From Aureimonas sp. SA4125 (lineage in GTDB: Bacteria; Pseudomonadota; Alphaproteobacteria; Rhizobiales; Rhizobiaceae): a stretch of 64,000 nucleotides of DNA. The notes beneath the pieces are model-generated. The model saw nothing but the letters and a program-made list of their open reading frames with translations. It did not search any database and was not told the origin of the DNA. The stretch is taken from NCBI RefSeq assembly GCF_019973775.1, contig NZ_AP025032.1:4058001-4122000 (forward strand), in the 5' to 3' direction. Position numbers and translations under genes: made by a program. Below, in pieces: positions 50,419-57,468 of this stretch; the first letter of the stretch is position 1; every line of letters begins with the position of its first letter.

Positions 50419-52101
50419 CTAGCGATTATCCTCTCGCATGATCGCTTCGATAAGCAGGCTGTAGGGCAGCGCGGCCGGCGTCGACACCATCCGGCCCGGG
50501 TCGCGGAAGTCGCCGCGGCTCATCAGGCTGTCGGCGGTCGCAAGGTTGCGGCCGGCGCGCTGGCGATCGATCGCCCCGCCGAAGATGGCGTCGATCAGTT
50601 CAGCGCTTGCGTCGCCGACCTTCAGGTTTGCCGCTGACCGGAAGACGCCGGGACGCTTTGCTGGTCCGTCGATCTCCTTCTGTGCGGCCTGGAGCGTGGC
50701 TGTCTTCGACCCGGCAAGCGCCCGGTTTTCGGTGTCGGCCATCGCCCGTTCGTTCTCGAGGATCCGATAAAGCTGGTCCGTGCGCTCGGCGCCGAACAGT
50801 GTCGTCAGCCTCTGGCGGTTCCAATCGCTGTTGCCCTTCAGCAGGCTATTCAGGGCCGCACGGTCGTTCAGGTTCGTACCGACAATGCGGTCGATCTCGG
50901 CCCGGGCGCCCTGGCGCAGACGGAACGTGACGCCGGACGGCCCGACGATTTCGCCGGACGCGACCGCGCCGGCCGCCGCCTCGTCGGCGAGCTCGGCCGG
51001 CCGCGGATCGGTTCGGCCATTGCCGAGAACGGTCTGCCCGCGGTCGACCGCTGCGCCCTGCCGCGCGAGCTCGGAATAACGGGCGTCGACCTGCTTTATC
51101 CCGGGCGCGGCGTCTCCCAGCAACCCGTCGACCTGCCTGCGGACGTCCCCGAGAACGCGCGTGACGTTGCTGTCGGCCTCGTCTCTCAGCATTCCGTCTA
51201 TCGCCCGGCGAACCTGGAACAGTGTCGACGGCGAGGGATCGAGATCGTCGGTGCCCGTCGCATTCAACATACCCCGCACGCTCTGGAGCGCCGTCTGCGC
51301 TTTGCCCCGAAGGTTCGGCACGGTCGCATCGATGGCGCCTGCCAGGCTCGACGTGTCGATGGGCGCGGCGCCGGCAAGGGCGGTTTCATATTCCGGGCCG
51401 AGCGCTCGCTGATCGTCGCGGATGCCCCGCTGGAGGTAGGACGGGATCGGCGCGGGGCCGAGGGTCTCGTCGAGGGCTCCCGTCAGCCGATCCGGGGCGG
51501 CAAGCTGGCGAGCGCGCAGCCGATCGGTGATGACACGCTGCCCCTTTCCGGGCGTGGTGGCGATTGCGGCGGCCTTGCCCCGAAGGTTCTCGCCAAGATC
51601 GGCGACCACGCCGTCGGGGCCGAGCTCGCGGACGCGCCGGCCGATGTCGGCGATGGGAACGCCATCGTCGCGTAGACCGCGCACAACGGCCTTGGGAACG
51701 GCGCGGCCGGCATCGTCGATCAGCTTGCGCGTCGGTGCCGTCAGGGCGCCGCCGGCGGCCATCCCGGCAAGGTTCAGCGTCCGCGACATGCCCTCGTCGG
51801 ATGTCGGATCGACTTTCCCTTCGTAGACATCGCCGGGCAGACTGAACGCCTCGTAGGCGTCGACTGCGATCTGCGGCCAGGCGAAGTCGACTTCACCCGT
51901 TGCCGTGTTCTTTGCAGCGGGCAGGATGGTCGCCCGTTGCCACTCACCAGCCGGCGCTGGCGAGGTCGTTGGCCGCGTCCCGGCCTTGCCAGGCGCCGTG
52001 CGTGCGCTGGCGCCGCCATAGCGCTCCCACGGCCCTGACGGGGCCGATGGGGCGGCTTTCGGTGCTGCCGGCGCCGCGTAACGTTCCCAAGGACCGGCCA
52101 T
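50419..52101 (-). CDS. Phage virion-interior/ejection-type protein with GPWERY motifs
   Basis: A 560-residue protein. Two GPWERY motifs lie at the N-terminus (residues 3-8 and about 24-29), separated by an Ala/Pro linker. The rest is helical and Ala/Arg-rich (LGDVRRQVDGLLGDAAPGIKQVDARYSELARQGAAVDRGQTV). This resembles DNA-ejection or internal virion proteins of podovirus-like alphaproteobacterial phages by composition, repeated motif and position at the end of a structural operon. The assignment is tentative. ATG 52101 shares one base with the upstream stop. Confidence 0.6.
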   Translation of the reverse strand: MAGPWERYAAPAAPKAAPSAPSGPWERYGGASARTAPGKAGTRPTTSPAPAGEWQRATILPAAKNTATGEVDFAWPQIAVDAYEAFSLPGDVYEGKVDPTSDEGMSRTLNLAGMAAGGALTAPTRKLIDDAGRAVPKAVVRGLRDDGVPIADIGRRVRELGPDGVVADLGENLRGKAAAIATTPGKGQRVITDRLRARQLAAPDRLTGALDETLGPAPIPSYLQRGIRDDQRALGPEYETALAGAAPIDTSSLAGAIDATVPNLRGKAQTALQSVRGMLNATGTDDLDPSPSTLFQVRRAIDGMLRDEADSNVTRVLGDVRRQVDGLLGDAAPGIKQVDARYSELARQGAAVDRGQTVLGNGRTDPRPAELADEAAAGAVASGEIVGPSGVTFRLRQGARAEIDRIVGTNLNDRAALNSLLKGNSDWNRQRLTTLFGAERTDQLYRILENERAMADTENRALAGSKTATLQAAQKEIDGPAKRPGVFRSAANLKVGDASAELIDAIFGGAIDRQRAGRNLATADSLMSRGDFRDPGRMVSTPAALPYSLLIEAIMREDNR

Positions 52102-53519
52102 CAGCCTACGGCCTCCCAATTCGCCGCGTCGGCGGGATCGCCGCCGCGGAACCTGAAACCGTCCTCGACGGTGCCAGGCTCGATCGTCGGCGCGCGCGGC
52201 GTGCCGCCAGCGCCCGTGTCTTGCGCATTTTCGGCGCCGCCCATCATCGAGCGCAGCTCGGGCGTCATGATCGACACGCGGTTGATTTCGTCCAGTCGAC
52301 GACGCGCTTCAGGCGCGTCGATGTCACCGACTTGGTAAGCGTTGACAATGGTCCCGCGCTCGACGTTGATGTCGGCCTTGGCACGCATCATGTCGACAAT
52401 CAGACGATTGCCCTCGGGCTTGTTTCTAAGGCGCGGCAGACTGCGCACCATGCCTTGATATTCGATATCGCTTGTTGCACCGCTGCCCTCGACGCGAAGC
52501 CCGGGCGCCGCACGGCTGACGACCGACTGGAAGGCTGAGCCGGCCGTGGTGAGCTCGGGGAAGTACTCGGAAAGGCGACCGGTCAGCGGACCTTGCGGGG
52601 CTTCGTCAATGAGCGCGCTCAGCAGGTCGAGGTCCTGTTGAAGCCCGGATGCCGTCGTCGCCGCAGCCTGGAGCGCGGACCAGCGAGTTCCTTCAGCCTC
52701 GTCGAGCTTGTTCCGCAGCTTCCCATCGGAGGGCTCGACGTTGTTGACGTTGACGAGCGGCGAGCGCGGCGCGGGCTCTGCGCCCGTGCGGATGGCGGCG
52801 CCAGGCGCCATGAAGCGCAGGCGACCGTCGGAACCGATCGCCTCAACCGGCGCCCGCTCGCCAAGGATCGCGTCGAGCAAGGCTTGGTCGTCGAGCGTGC
52901 CGTCGGCAGCGAGCCGGCGGCGCTCCTGACCCTGCACCTGGCTTTCGGTTGGCGCGAACTTGTCCGCCGCGAACTGCTGGAGCGTCGTCGGATCCAAGCC
53001 TTGCATCACCGCCGCAACAGTCTCATCGGTCGATAGCGGCTTGGGCGCGCCTGCGAGCGTCGGCGCAAGGCCGGTCGCGCTGGCAGTCTGCCCCGGCAGG
53101 AACACGGTCTCGCCGGGCGCCGCCTTGATCGGCTCGGCAAACTGGCGCGCCAAGAGCCCGCTTTCCTGCATCTGGCGCTCGGTCAGGGCGCGGGTATTGT
53201 CGGCAGCGTTGTTCGTGCGTGACGTGATGGCGCCGACATCGACGCCATAGCGGGCATCTGCGCTGCCAATGTCCTGGCCTCGCTGCGTGATGCCGACGCC
53301 CTGGTTAGGCGTCCACAAACCCAACGCGGGTCCGACGCGGTCATAGGCCGCCGCGTCCATCTCCGGCGCCCCAGCGTAGAAATCGGCGAGACGCTTGGCC
53401 TCGGCTCGCTTCGCGTTGGCAGCGGCCCAGCCAGCCGCCTCGGCGCCCGACGGCGGCGCGAAGAGGCTGGCAATGTTGGCGGCGGCCTGCCCGATCGCTG
53501 GGTTATTGACGATGACCAT
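52101..53519 (-). CDS. Putative phage structural (virion-interior) protein
   Basis: A 472-residue, Ala/Gln-rich, mostly helical protein. It opens MVIVNNPAIGQAAANIASLF, a hydrophobic Gly/Ala start seen in phage membrane-active ejection proteins. The C-terminal part includes FQSVVSRAAPGLRVEGSGATSDIEYQGMVRSLPRLRNKPEGNRLIVDMMRAKADINVERGTIVNAYQ, a pattern I know from phage-encoded structural proteins. Function by context. Coupled to the GPWERY gene by TGATG. Confidence 0.6.
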   Translation of the reverse strand: MVIVNNPAIGQAAANIASLFAPPSGAEAAGWAAANAKRAEAKRLADFYAGAPEMDAAAYDRVGPALGLWTPNQGVGITQRGQDIGSADARYGVDVGAITSRTNNAADNTRALTERQMQESGLLARQFAEPIKAAPGETVFLPGQTASATGLAPTLAGAPKPLSTDETVAAVMQGLDPTTLQQFAADKFAPTESQVQGQERRRLAADGTLDDQALLDAILGERAPVEAIGSDGRLRFMAPGAAIRTGAEPAPRSPLVNVNNVEPSDGKLRNKLDEAEGTRWSALQAAATTASGLQQDLDLLSALIDEAPQGPLTGRLSEYFPELTTAGSAFQSVVSRAAPGLRVEGSGATSDIEYQGMVRSLPRLRNKPEGNRLIVDMMRAKADINVERGTIVNAYQVGDIDAPEARRRLDEINRVSIMTPELRSMMGGAENAQDTGAGGTPRAPTIEPGTVEDGFRFRGGDPADAANWEAVG

Positions 53520-53530
53520 GTTCTTTCCTC

Positions 53531-54007
53531 TCAGTTCAGGGCGCCGGCCGACTCGGCGGCCAAGGCGCGGCGAATGGTGATCGTTCGGCGGAAAACGTCG
53601 CCGCGCTCTTCGATCCGCCTTCGGCGCATGACCGCATCGAGCTCGTCGGCAAGCAACGCTGTGTGATCGATCCTGTCGGCGGCGAGTAGCGGATCGACGG
53701 CCGCCGCGGCGTCGGTCGGCGCCTGGCTAAAAAGCGACGCGAACCCGCTGGCGGCGGCGAGGCCGAGATAGACGGCATCCGGCGAGATGCGCGGGTGCGC
53801 CGCGTCGGCGACGGCCGGTGCCGCGGAAGCGATTGCGGAAACGAGGCTTCCGACGACATTGGCGGGCGCCCCGCGGTCGTTCGGCATCAGCCCGGCGGCG
53901 AGCAAGCCGCAAAGGCCGGCGACCGCTTCGCCAATGCAGTCCGGCCCGGCCGTCGCCGCCCTGTCGAAGCGCGCCGCGATCGTCTGGAGCATCTCGTCGA
54001 CGGTCAT
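53531..54007 (-). CDS. Phage operon protein of unknown function (158 aa)
   Basis: A 158-residue helical, Ala-rich protein: VDEMLQTIAARFDRAATAGPDCIGEAVAGLCGLLAAGLMP, then LFSQAPTDAAAAVDPLLAADRIDHTALLADELDAVMRRRRIEERGDVFRRT. No family recognised. It lies 11 nt upstream of the 52101-53519 gene and overlaps the gene before it by 4 nt, so it is part of the leftward phage operon. A scaffold or adaptor role is only a guess. Confidence 0.6.
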   Translation of the reverse strand: MTVDEMLQTIAARFDRAATAGPDCIGEAVAGLCGLLAAGLMPNDRGAPANVVGSLVSAIASAAPAVADAAHPRISPDAVYLGLAAASGFASLFSQAPTDAAAAVDPLLAADRIDHTALLADELDAVMRRRRIEERGDVFRRTITIRRALAAESAGALN

Positions 54008-54567
54008 CGCGATGCGCCCCAGACTGGCGCCGCGGACTGGGCTGGCATGGCAACGCCGAGGGCCGCCGCGATCTCGGCGACGAGCGCCCGGTTTCGATGC
54101 GCCCGCCGTTTCTGCCGCCGCTCGGAAACCCGCCCTTTCAAGCTCTCGATCGTGCAGAGGCTTTCGAGGATGCGCGCCCGGTCCTTCGCATCCTGCAAGT
54201 CGGGGTGTTGACGGGGCAACCGCAGTCCGGGCGGACAAGCCCAATGGTCGACGAGCCGACGGAAAGCGGTCAGCCCGTCGGCAACTCTTTCGTAGCCGAT
54301 GCCTGTGTCGGCAACACTTTCAGCCCCACTGGAAATCTGATTTTCGATTTCGCTCTCGTAGAGAACGAGAGCATCCCGGATCATTCTCTGGTGGCATGAG
54401 CTGAGGGGTTCCCTGCCGTCGCAAAGGTGAAGAATTTCGCCGACAGCGGACGCGAGGTTTTGGAAAGGGCGCTCCCCCAGCGCGGCGACGCGCAAGTCGT
54501 CGCAGATGCACGAGACGATATGGTGGCGGATATGATCGCCCGTCGTGGGTGGCGCTGTGATGGGCAT
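54004..54567 (-). CDS. Phage operon protein of unknown function (187 aa)
   Basis: A 187-residue protein, first of the leftward structural operon that remains. Blocks: HIRHHIVSCICDDLRVAALGERPFQNLASAVGEILHLCDGREPLSSCHQRMIRDALVLYE, and a basic stretch SLKGRVSERRQKRRAHRNRA near residue 145. Six cysteines. I do not recognise it. ATGA overlap with the next gene. Confidence 0.6.
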   Translation of the reverse strand: MPITAPPTTGDHIRHHIVSCICDDLRVAALGERPFQNLASAVGEILHLCDGREPLSSCHQRMIRDALVLYESEIENQISSGAESVADTGIGYERVADGLTAFRRLVDHWACPPGLRLPRQHPDLQDAKDRARILESLCTIESLKGRVSERRQKRRAHRNRALVAEIAAALGVAMPAQSAAPVWGASR

Positions 54568-54952
54568 GTGCTCGACCCTTGTGTTCAGGGTCGATAATAG
54601 GCGGCTCGAATGCGCGATGGACCCCCTGTTTGCGCGTCGGAAATCGCGCGATCAGGTCCGAAAAGTTCGGCGGGGGCAAAAATTCCTTCACCCGCCTGAC
54701 GCCGCCAGCAAGTGACGGTTCGGACTGCCCCCTAGGGGGGTGCCCCGGCCCTCCGGGGGGCAGGGGTGCGTCTGCCGCGTCCGCCCTCGCGGAAGGCAAC
54801 GGCAAGCACTGGAAATGCAGCAGACAACGCCGCTTCGATGCAGCGTAAGCCCCTGGCAGAATGGGAGAAATTCTTTCTTTGGTCGCCCTATTGATGGCTG
54901 GCCGGCAGACACCGCAACCTATGCCGGCAACATGTCAAATCGGAGCCAGGCC
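54568..54952. other. Gap between divergent phage genes
   Basis: A 385-bp region upstream of both the leftward structural genes and the rightward 54953 gene. It has a G/C-tract hairpin around 54731-54768 (CCCCCTA/GGGGGG-type arms) and GGAG at 54942-54945 serving the next ATG. Several open frames of high-GC origin are present, none convincing. Confidence 0.5.
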
Positions 54953-55342
54953 ATGCAGGCAAACACCATCATCACGAACATCAGCGAGTGGGAAACTCAT
55001 GTCTATTGGCAGGCCGTGGCGGAGTACCGAGCGGCTGTCGCGGCCGGTGACACGGAGGGCGCGGCCGACGCGCTGGACGAGATCGAGGGGATCGCCAGAG
55101 GCAGCGAGCGCGGGGCAATGCGCTGGGTCGCAGGCGCGATGCTCGATCAGAACCGCCCCGGGTGGCGAGAAGCTGAGGATGATGGCCCCGACGACGAGCC
55201 GTTTGCGGCTGGCCCTTCTTACAGCGAACGTGACCTGAACGACGGCATGGTCGAGATCCGCGTCATCCTGCCCCGCGGTGCCGAGAGCGGTCTGTTCCGG
55301 GCCTTCCGCGAGGCGATCGGGACCGCCCAGCCGGTCGCCTGA
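54953..55342 (+). CDS. Island protein with an 'AAGDxExxADxxDEIE' helix unit
   Basis: A 129-residue acidic protein of unknown function. The central helix EYRAAVAAGDTEGAADALDEIEGIARGSERGAMRWVAGAM resembles the IS-disrupted gene at the left end of the island. The C-terminus contains MVEIRVILPRGAESGLFRAFREAIG. The ATG at 54953 is 7 nt from GGAG; an ATG at 54932 is possible. It is followed by a terminator and so is a single-gene unit. Confidence 0.65.
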   Translation: MQANTIITNISEWETHVYWQAVAEYRAAVAAGDTEGAADALDEIEGIARGSERGAMRWVAGAMLDQNRPGWREAEDDGPDDEPFAAGPSYSERDLNDGMVEIRVILPRGAESGLFRAFREAIGTAQPVA

Positions 55343-55367
55343 CGATCACCCTATCGCTCGACAGACA

Positions 55368-55393
55368 GCCCGGCCATCGCGCCGGGCTTTTTT
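55368..55393 (+). terminator. Rho-independent terminator
   Basis: Stem GCCCGGC (55368-55374) and GCCGGGC (55381-55387), 6-nt loop, followed by seven T bases. It ends the 54953 transcription unit and insulates the recombinase gene. Confidence 0.93.
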
Positions 55394-55482
55394 CATCCAC
55401 TGCGTCGCTTTTAGGTGAAATGGGGCTTGCGTAACAACTCCATACGCTCGTATGGTTTTGTAACAACCCCGACGAGGCCGTC

Positions 55483-56166
55483 ATGACCGAACCTTCCCGT
55501 ACTCTCGTTGCCTACTACCGCGTCAGCACCGACCGCCAAGGCAAGAGCGGCCTGGGTCTCGACGCACAACGGATGGCCATCGCTCAATTCGCCTCCGCCA
55601 ATGGCTTCCACACCATTGAGGCATTCGAAGAGATCGAGACGGCAAAGGGCGCGGACGCTCTCGAGCGCCGACCGAAGCTGGCGGCGGCACTGGCGAGCGC
55701 TCGGCGCCATAAGTGCGCTGTCGTGGTCGCCAAGCTCGATCGGCTTTCCCGCGATGTCGCCTTCATTGCTGGCCTCATGGCGCAGAGGGTTCCGTTTATC
55801 GTGGCGGAACTCGGCGCGGATGCCGACCCCTTCATGCTCCACGTCTATGCCGCTCTCGCCGAGAAAGAACGCGCCATGATCGCGGCTCGCACGAAGGCAG
55901 CGCTCCAACAGAAAAAAGCGGCCGGCGCGAAGCTTGGCAATCGGACAAATCTCGCCGAAGCGAGCAAGGCGGGCGCCGCATCGAACGCGAAAGAGGCCGA
56001 CGCCTTTGCAGCGAACGTGCTTCCGGTGATCGCCAGCATCCGAGACGCGGGCACGACATCACACCGGGGGATCGCGGAAGTCCTGAACGCGCGAGCGGTG
56101 CGAACGGCGCGTGGGGGCACCTGGACCGCGGTTCAGGTTGGACGCGTCCTTGCCCGCGCCGCTTAG
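55483..56166 (+). CDS. Serine recombinase (resolvase/invertase family)
   Basis: A 227-residue serine recombinase. Nucleophile Ser15 in [20 protein letters not shown], with the arginines of [14 protein letters not shown] and the long E-helix [32 protein letters not shown] short C-terminal DNA-binding part ([42 protein letters not shown]) is HTH-like. Size fits a resolvase or small serine integrase rather than a large phage integrase. It is the only recombinase gene in the island portion seen and could serve resolution or movement of the prophage. Confidence 0.93.
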   Translation: MTEPSRTLVAYYRVSTDRQGKSGLGLDAQRMAIAQFASANGFHTIEAFEEIETAKGADALERRPKLAAALASARRHKCAVVVAKLDRLSRDVAFIAGLMAQRVPFIVAELGADADPFMLHVYAALAEKERAMIAARTKAALQQKKAAGAKLGNRTNLAEASKAGAASNAKEADAFAANVLPVIASIRDAGTTSHRGIAEVLNARAVRTARGGTWTAVQVGRVLARAA

Positions 56167-56218
56167 GCGCAACTCGTCAACCTCCGCGCCGTCTCGTCGA
56201 GCGCTTCGCCTTGGGTGC

Positions 56219-56614
56219 CTAGTCGAATAGCCCGGGGGCGCCGGCAGGGCTTTCGGCTGGCGCGGCGGTGCTCCCGTGGCGGCTTTCGTCTGCAACGCCT
56301 CCAGAGCCCCCAGAACGCGCGCGGCGCTTCTGCGCTGCCTCGCGCCGCTTCAGGTCCTCGATCGCCGCCTGAAGCTGCTTCCCGTCCATCTGGTGCGGTT
56401 CCAGATCGCGTTCCCGCTCACCTTGCTTCCCGAACCCGCCGAGCGCAGCCGCACGAAAGAGAAGGCCGGCGGCTGTAGCGCGGGCGGGCGCGGGTGCCGC
56501 CGCGTCTTCGCAAACGGCGATCGCTGCTTGTGCCGCCGCCCGGAGGCCGCGCGTTTCGATCAGGTCGAGCACGTCCTCGCGGACCTCTTCCGGTCGTTCC
56601 CGCTCAGTGGTCAT
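56219..56614 (-). CDS. Terminase-small-subunit-like phage protein
   Basis: A 131-residue protein. The segment IETRGLRAAAQAAIAVCEDAAAPAPARATAAGLLFRAAALGG followed by LEPHQMDGKQLQAAIEDLKRRE resembles the helical part of small terminase-related proteins encoded before the large terminase in alphaproteobacterial phages. The large subunit is not found. The C-terminal 30 residues are low complexity. ATGA overlap with the upstream zinc-ribbon gene. Assignment is tentative. Confidence 0.5.
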   Translation of the reverse strand: MTTERERPEEVREDVLDLIETRGLRAAAQAAIAVCEDAAAPAPARATAAGLLFRAAALGGFGKQGERERDLEPHQMDGKQLQAAIEDLKRREAAQKRRARSGGSGGVADESRHGSTAAPAESPAGAPGLFD

Positions 56615-57195
56615 TCGAACACGCTCCATGCTTTCTGCCTCGCCGCGTCCTGACGCGCTTCGATCTCGGCGGCTTGGCGCCGCAGCTCCTCGATGTGATG
56701 CTCGATCTCCGCCAATTCGGCACTTGGCGGTGCGGCCGGCCGGTCGGGCAATTTGCGCGCTTCGGCGGCGTGCTGACGATCGACGCGGACGCGGGCACGT
56801 TCGGCCGGCGAGCCGGGCTTGCGCGCTGCGTGCCAAGCATCGTGCCGCGCCCGTTCGTCGGGTGACATGGCGGCGAGGCGCGCTGCGCGCTTCTCTGCAG
56901 CCCGCTCGAGGTCCTTCAACTTGGCGGCGAGCTTGTCCATTGCCCCCGGGCTGTCTCGATCGGGCCATCGTGGTTTGTGCCAATCCTTCGCCTTCGGCGT
57001 GCTGCCGCCGTGCAGACGACAACGGCCGTTCGCCTTCGGCGGGTTTCGGCAGGGCTCGCCAGTCACGCGGGTCTTGGCGCCACACTTCGGGCCGGCCACC
57101 CGCTCGGCGTTCATCCGCCGGCAGTGCTGGCGGGCGATGTCGCGCCACCGGGCCGATCGGCACCACGCGGCCCGCGCCGGGCTCAGATCGCGCAT
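56611..57195 (-). CDS. Phage protein with a CGAKTR...HGG zinc-binding motif
   Basis: A 194-residue basic protein. Near residue 38 the pattern CGAKTRVTGEPCRNPPKANGRCRLHGGSTPKAKDW places Cys, Cys, Cys and His in the order of a small zinc ribbon widespread in phage genomes, usually near the packaging genes. The rest is a Glu/Arg/Ala-rich helix (LAAKLKDLERAAEKRAARLAAM, AELAEIEHHIEELRRQAAEIEARQ). Function unknown. Coupled to the terminase-like gene. Confidence 0.7.
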   Translation of the reverse strand: MRDLSPARAAWCRSARWRDIARQHCRRMNAERVAGPKCGAKTRVTGEPCRNPPKANGRCRLHGGSTPKAKDWHKPRWPDRDSPGAMDKLAAKLKDLERAAEKRAARLAAMSPDERARHDAWHAARKPGSPAERARVRVDRQHAAEARKLPDRPAAPPSAELAEIEHHIEELRRQAAEIEARQDAARQKAWSVFE

Positions 57196-57277
57196 CGGGG
57201 CAGTCTCCTAACTTTGGCTAGGTGAGGTATCGACCCCGTGCCTCTCGTCCCCTCCGGAACCGGGACCGCCGCCGCCG

Positions 57278-57468
57278 ATGAAAGCGACGGCGTCCCCCGA
57301 AGGGGCTTCATCGCTTTCATCCTTACATCGTTGTTTTCCTTGCGTTTTTTTCGCGATGAAAGCGCAGATGCCATTTTCATCGCTTTCATCGGGTTTCCGA
57401 GAGATAATTTCGCATATCTTTCAACGATGTAAGTCATGAAAACACCCCCTGTCTTTCATCGCTTTCAT
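57278..57468. repeat. Iteron-like repeats and an inverted pair beside the helicase gene
   Basis: The motif ATGAAAGCG (or its complement CGCTTTCAT) occurs five times in 191 bp, around 57279, 57312, 57356, 57381 and 57460, usually within TTTCATCGCTTTCAT. In addition TTACATCGTTG (57323-57333) and CAACGATGTAA (57422-57432) form a perfect 11-bp inverted pair. The last iteron lies inside the end of the helicase gene. The arrangement is that of a replication origin bound by an iteron-recognising initiator. Confidence 0.65.

Noticed and set aside
55483..56166. Serine recombinase as the integrase responsible for tRNA-Thr insertion
   Set aside because: tRNA-gene integration is typical of tyrosine integrases. 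This small serine recombinase is more like a resolvase and lies far from the tRNA, so the link was not claimed.
57196..57433. The ATGAAAGCG-rich stretch as a short coding gene (64-84 codon frames on both strands)
   Set aside because: The frames consist largely of the repeat units and have no family resemblance. An iteron array explains the sequence better.
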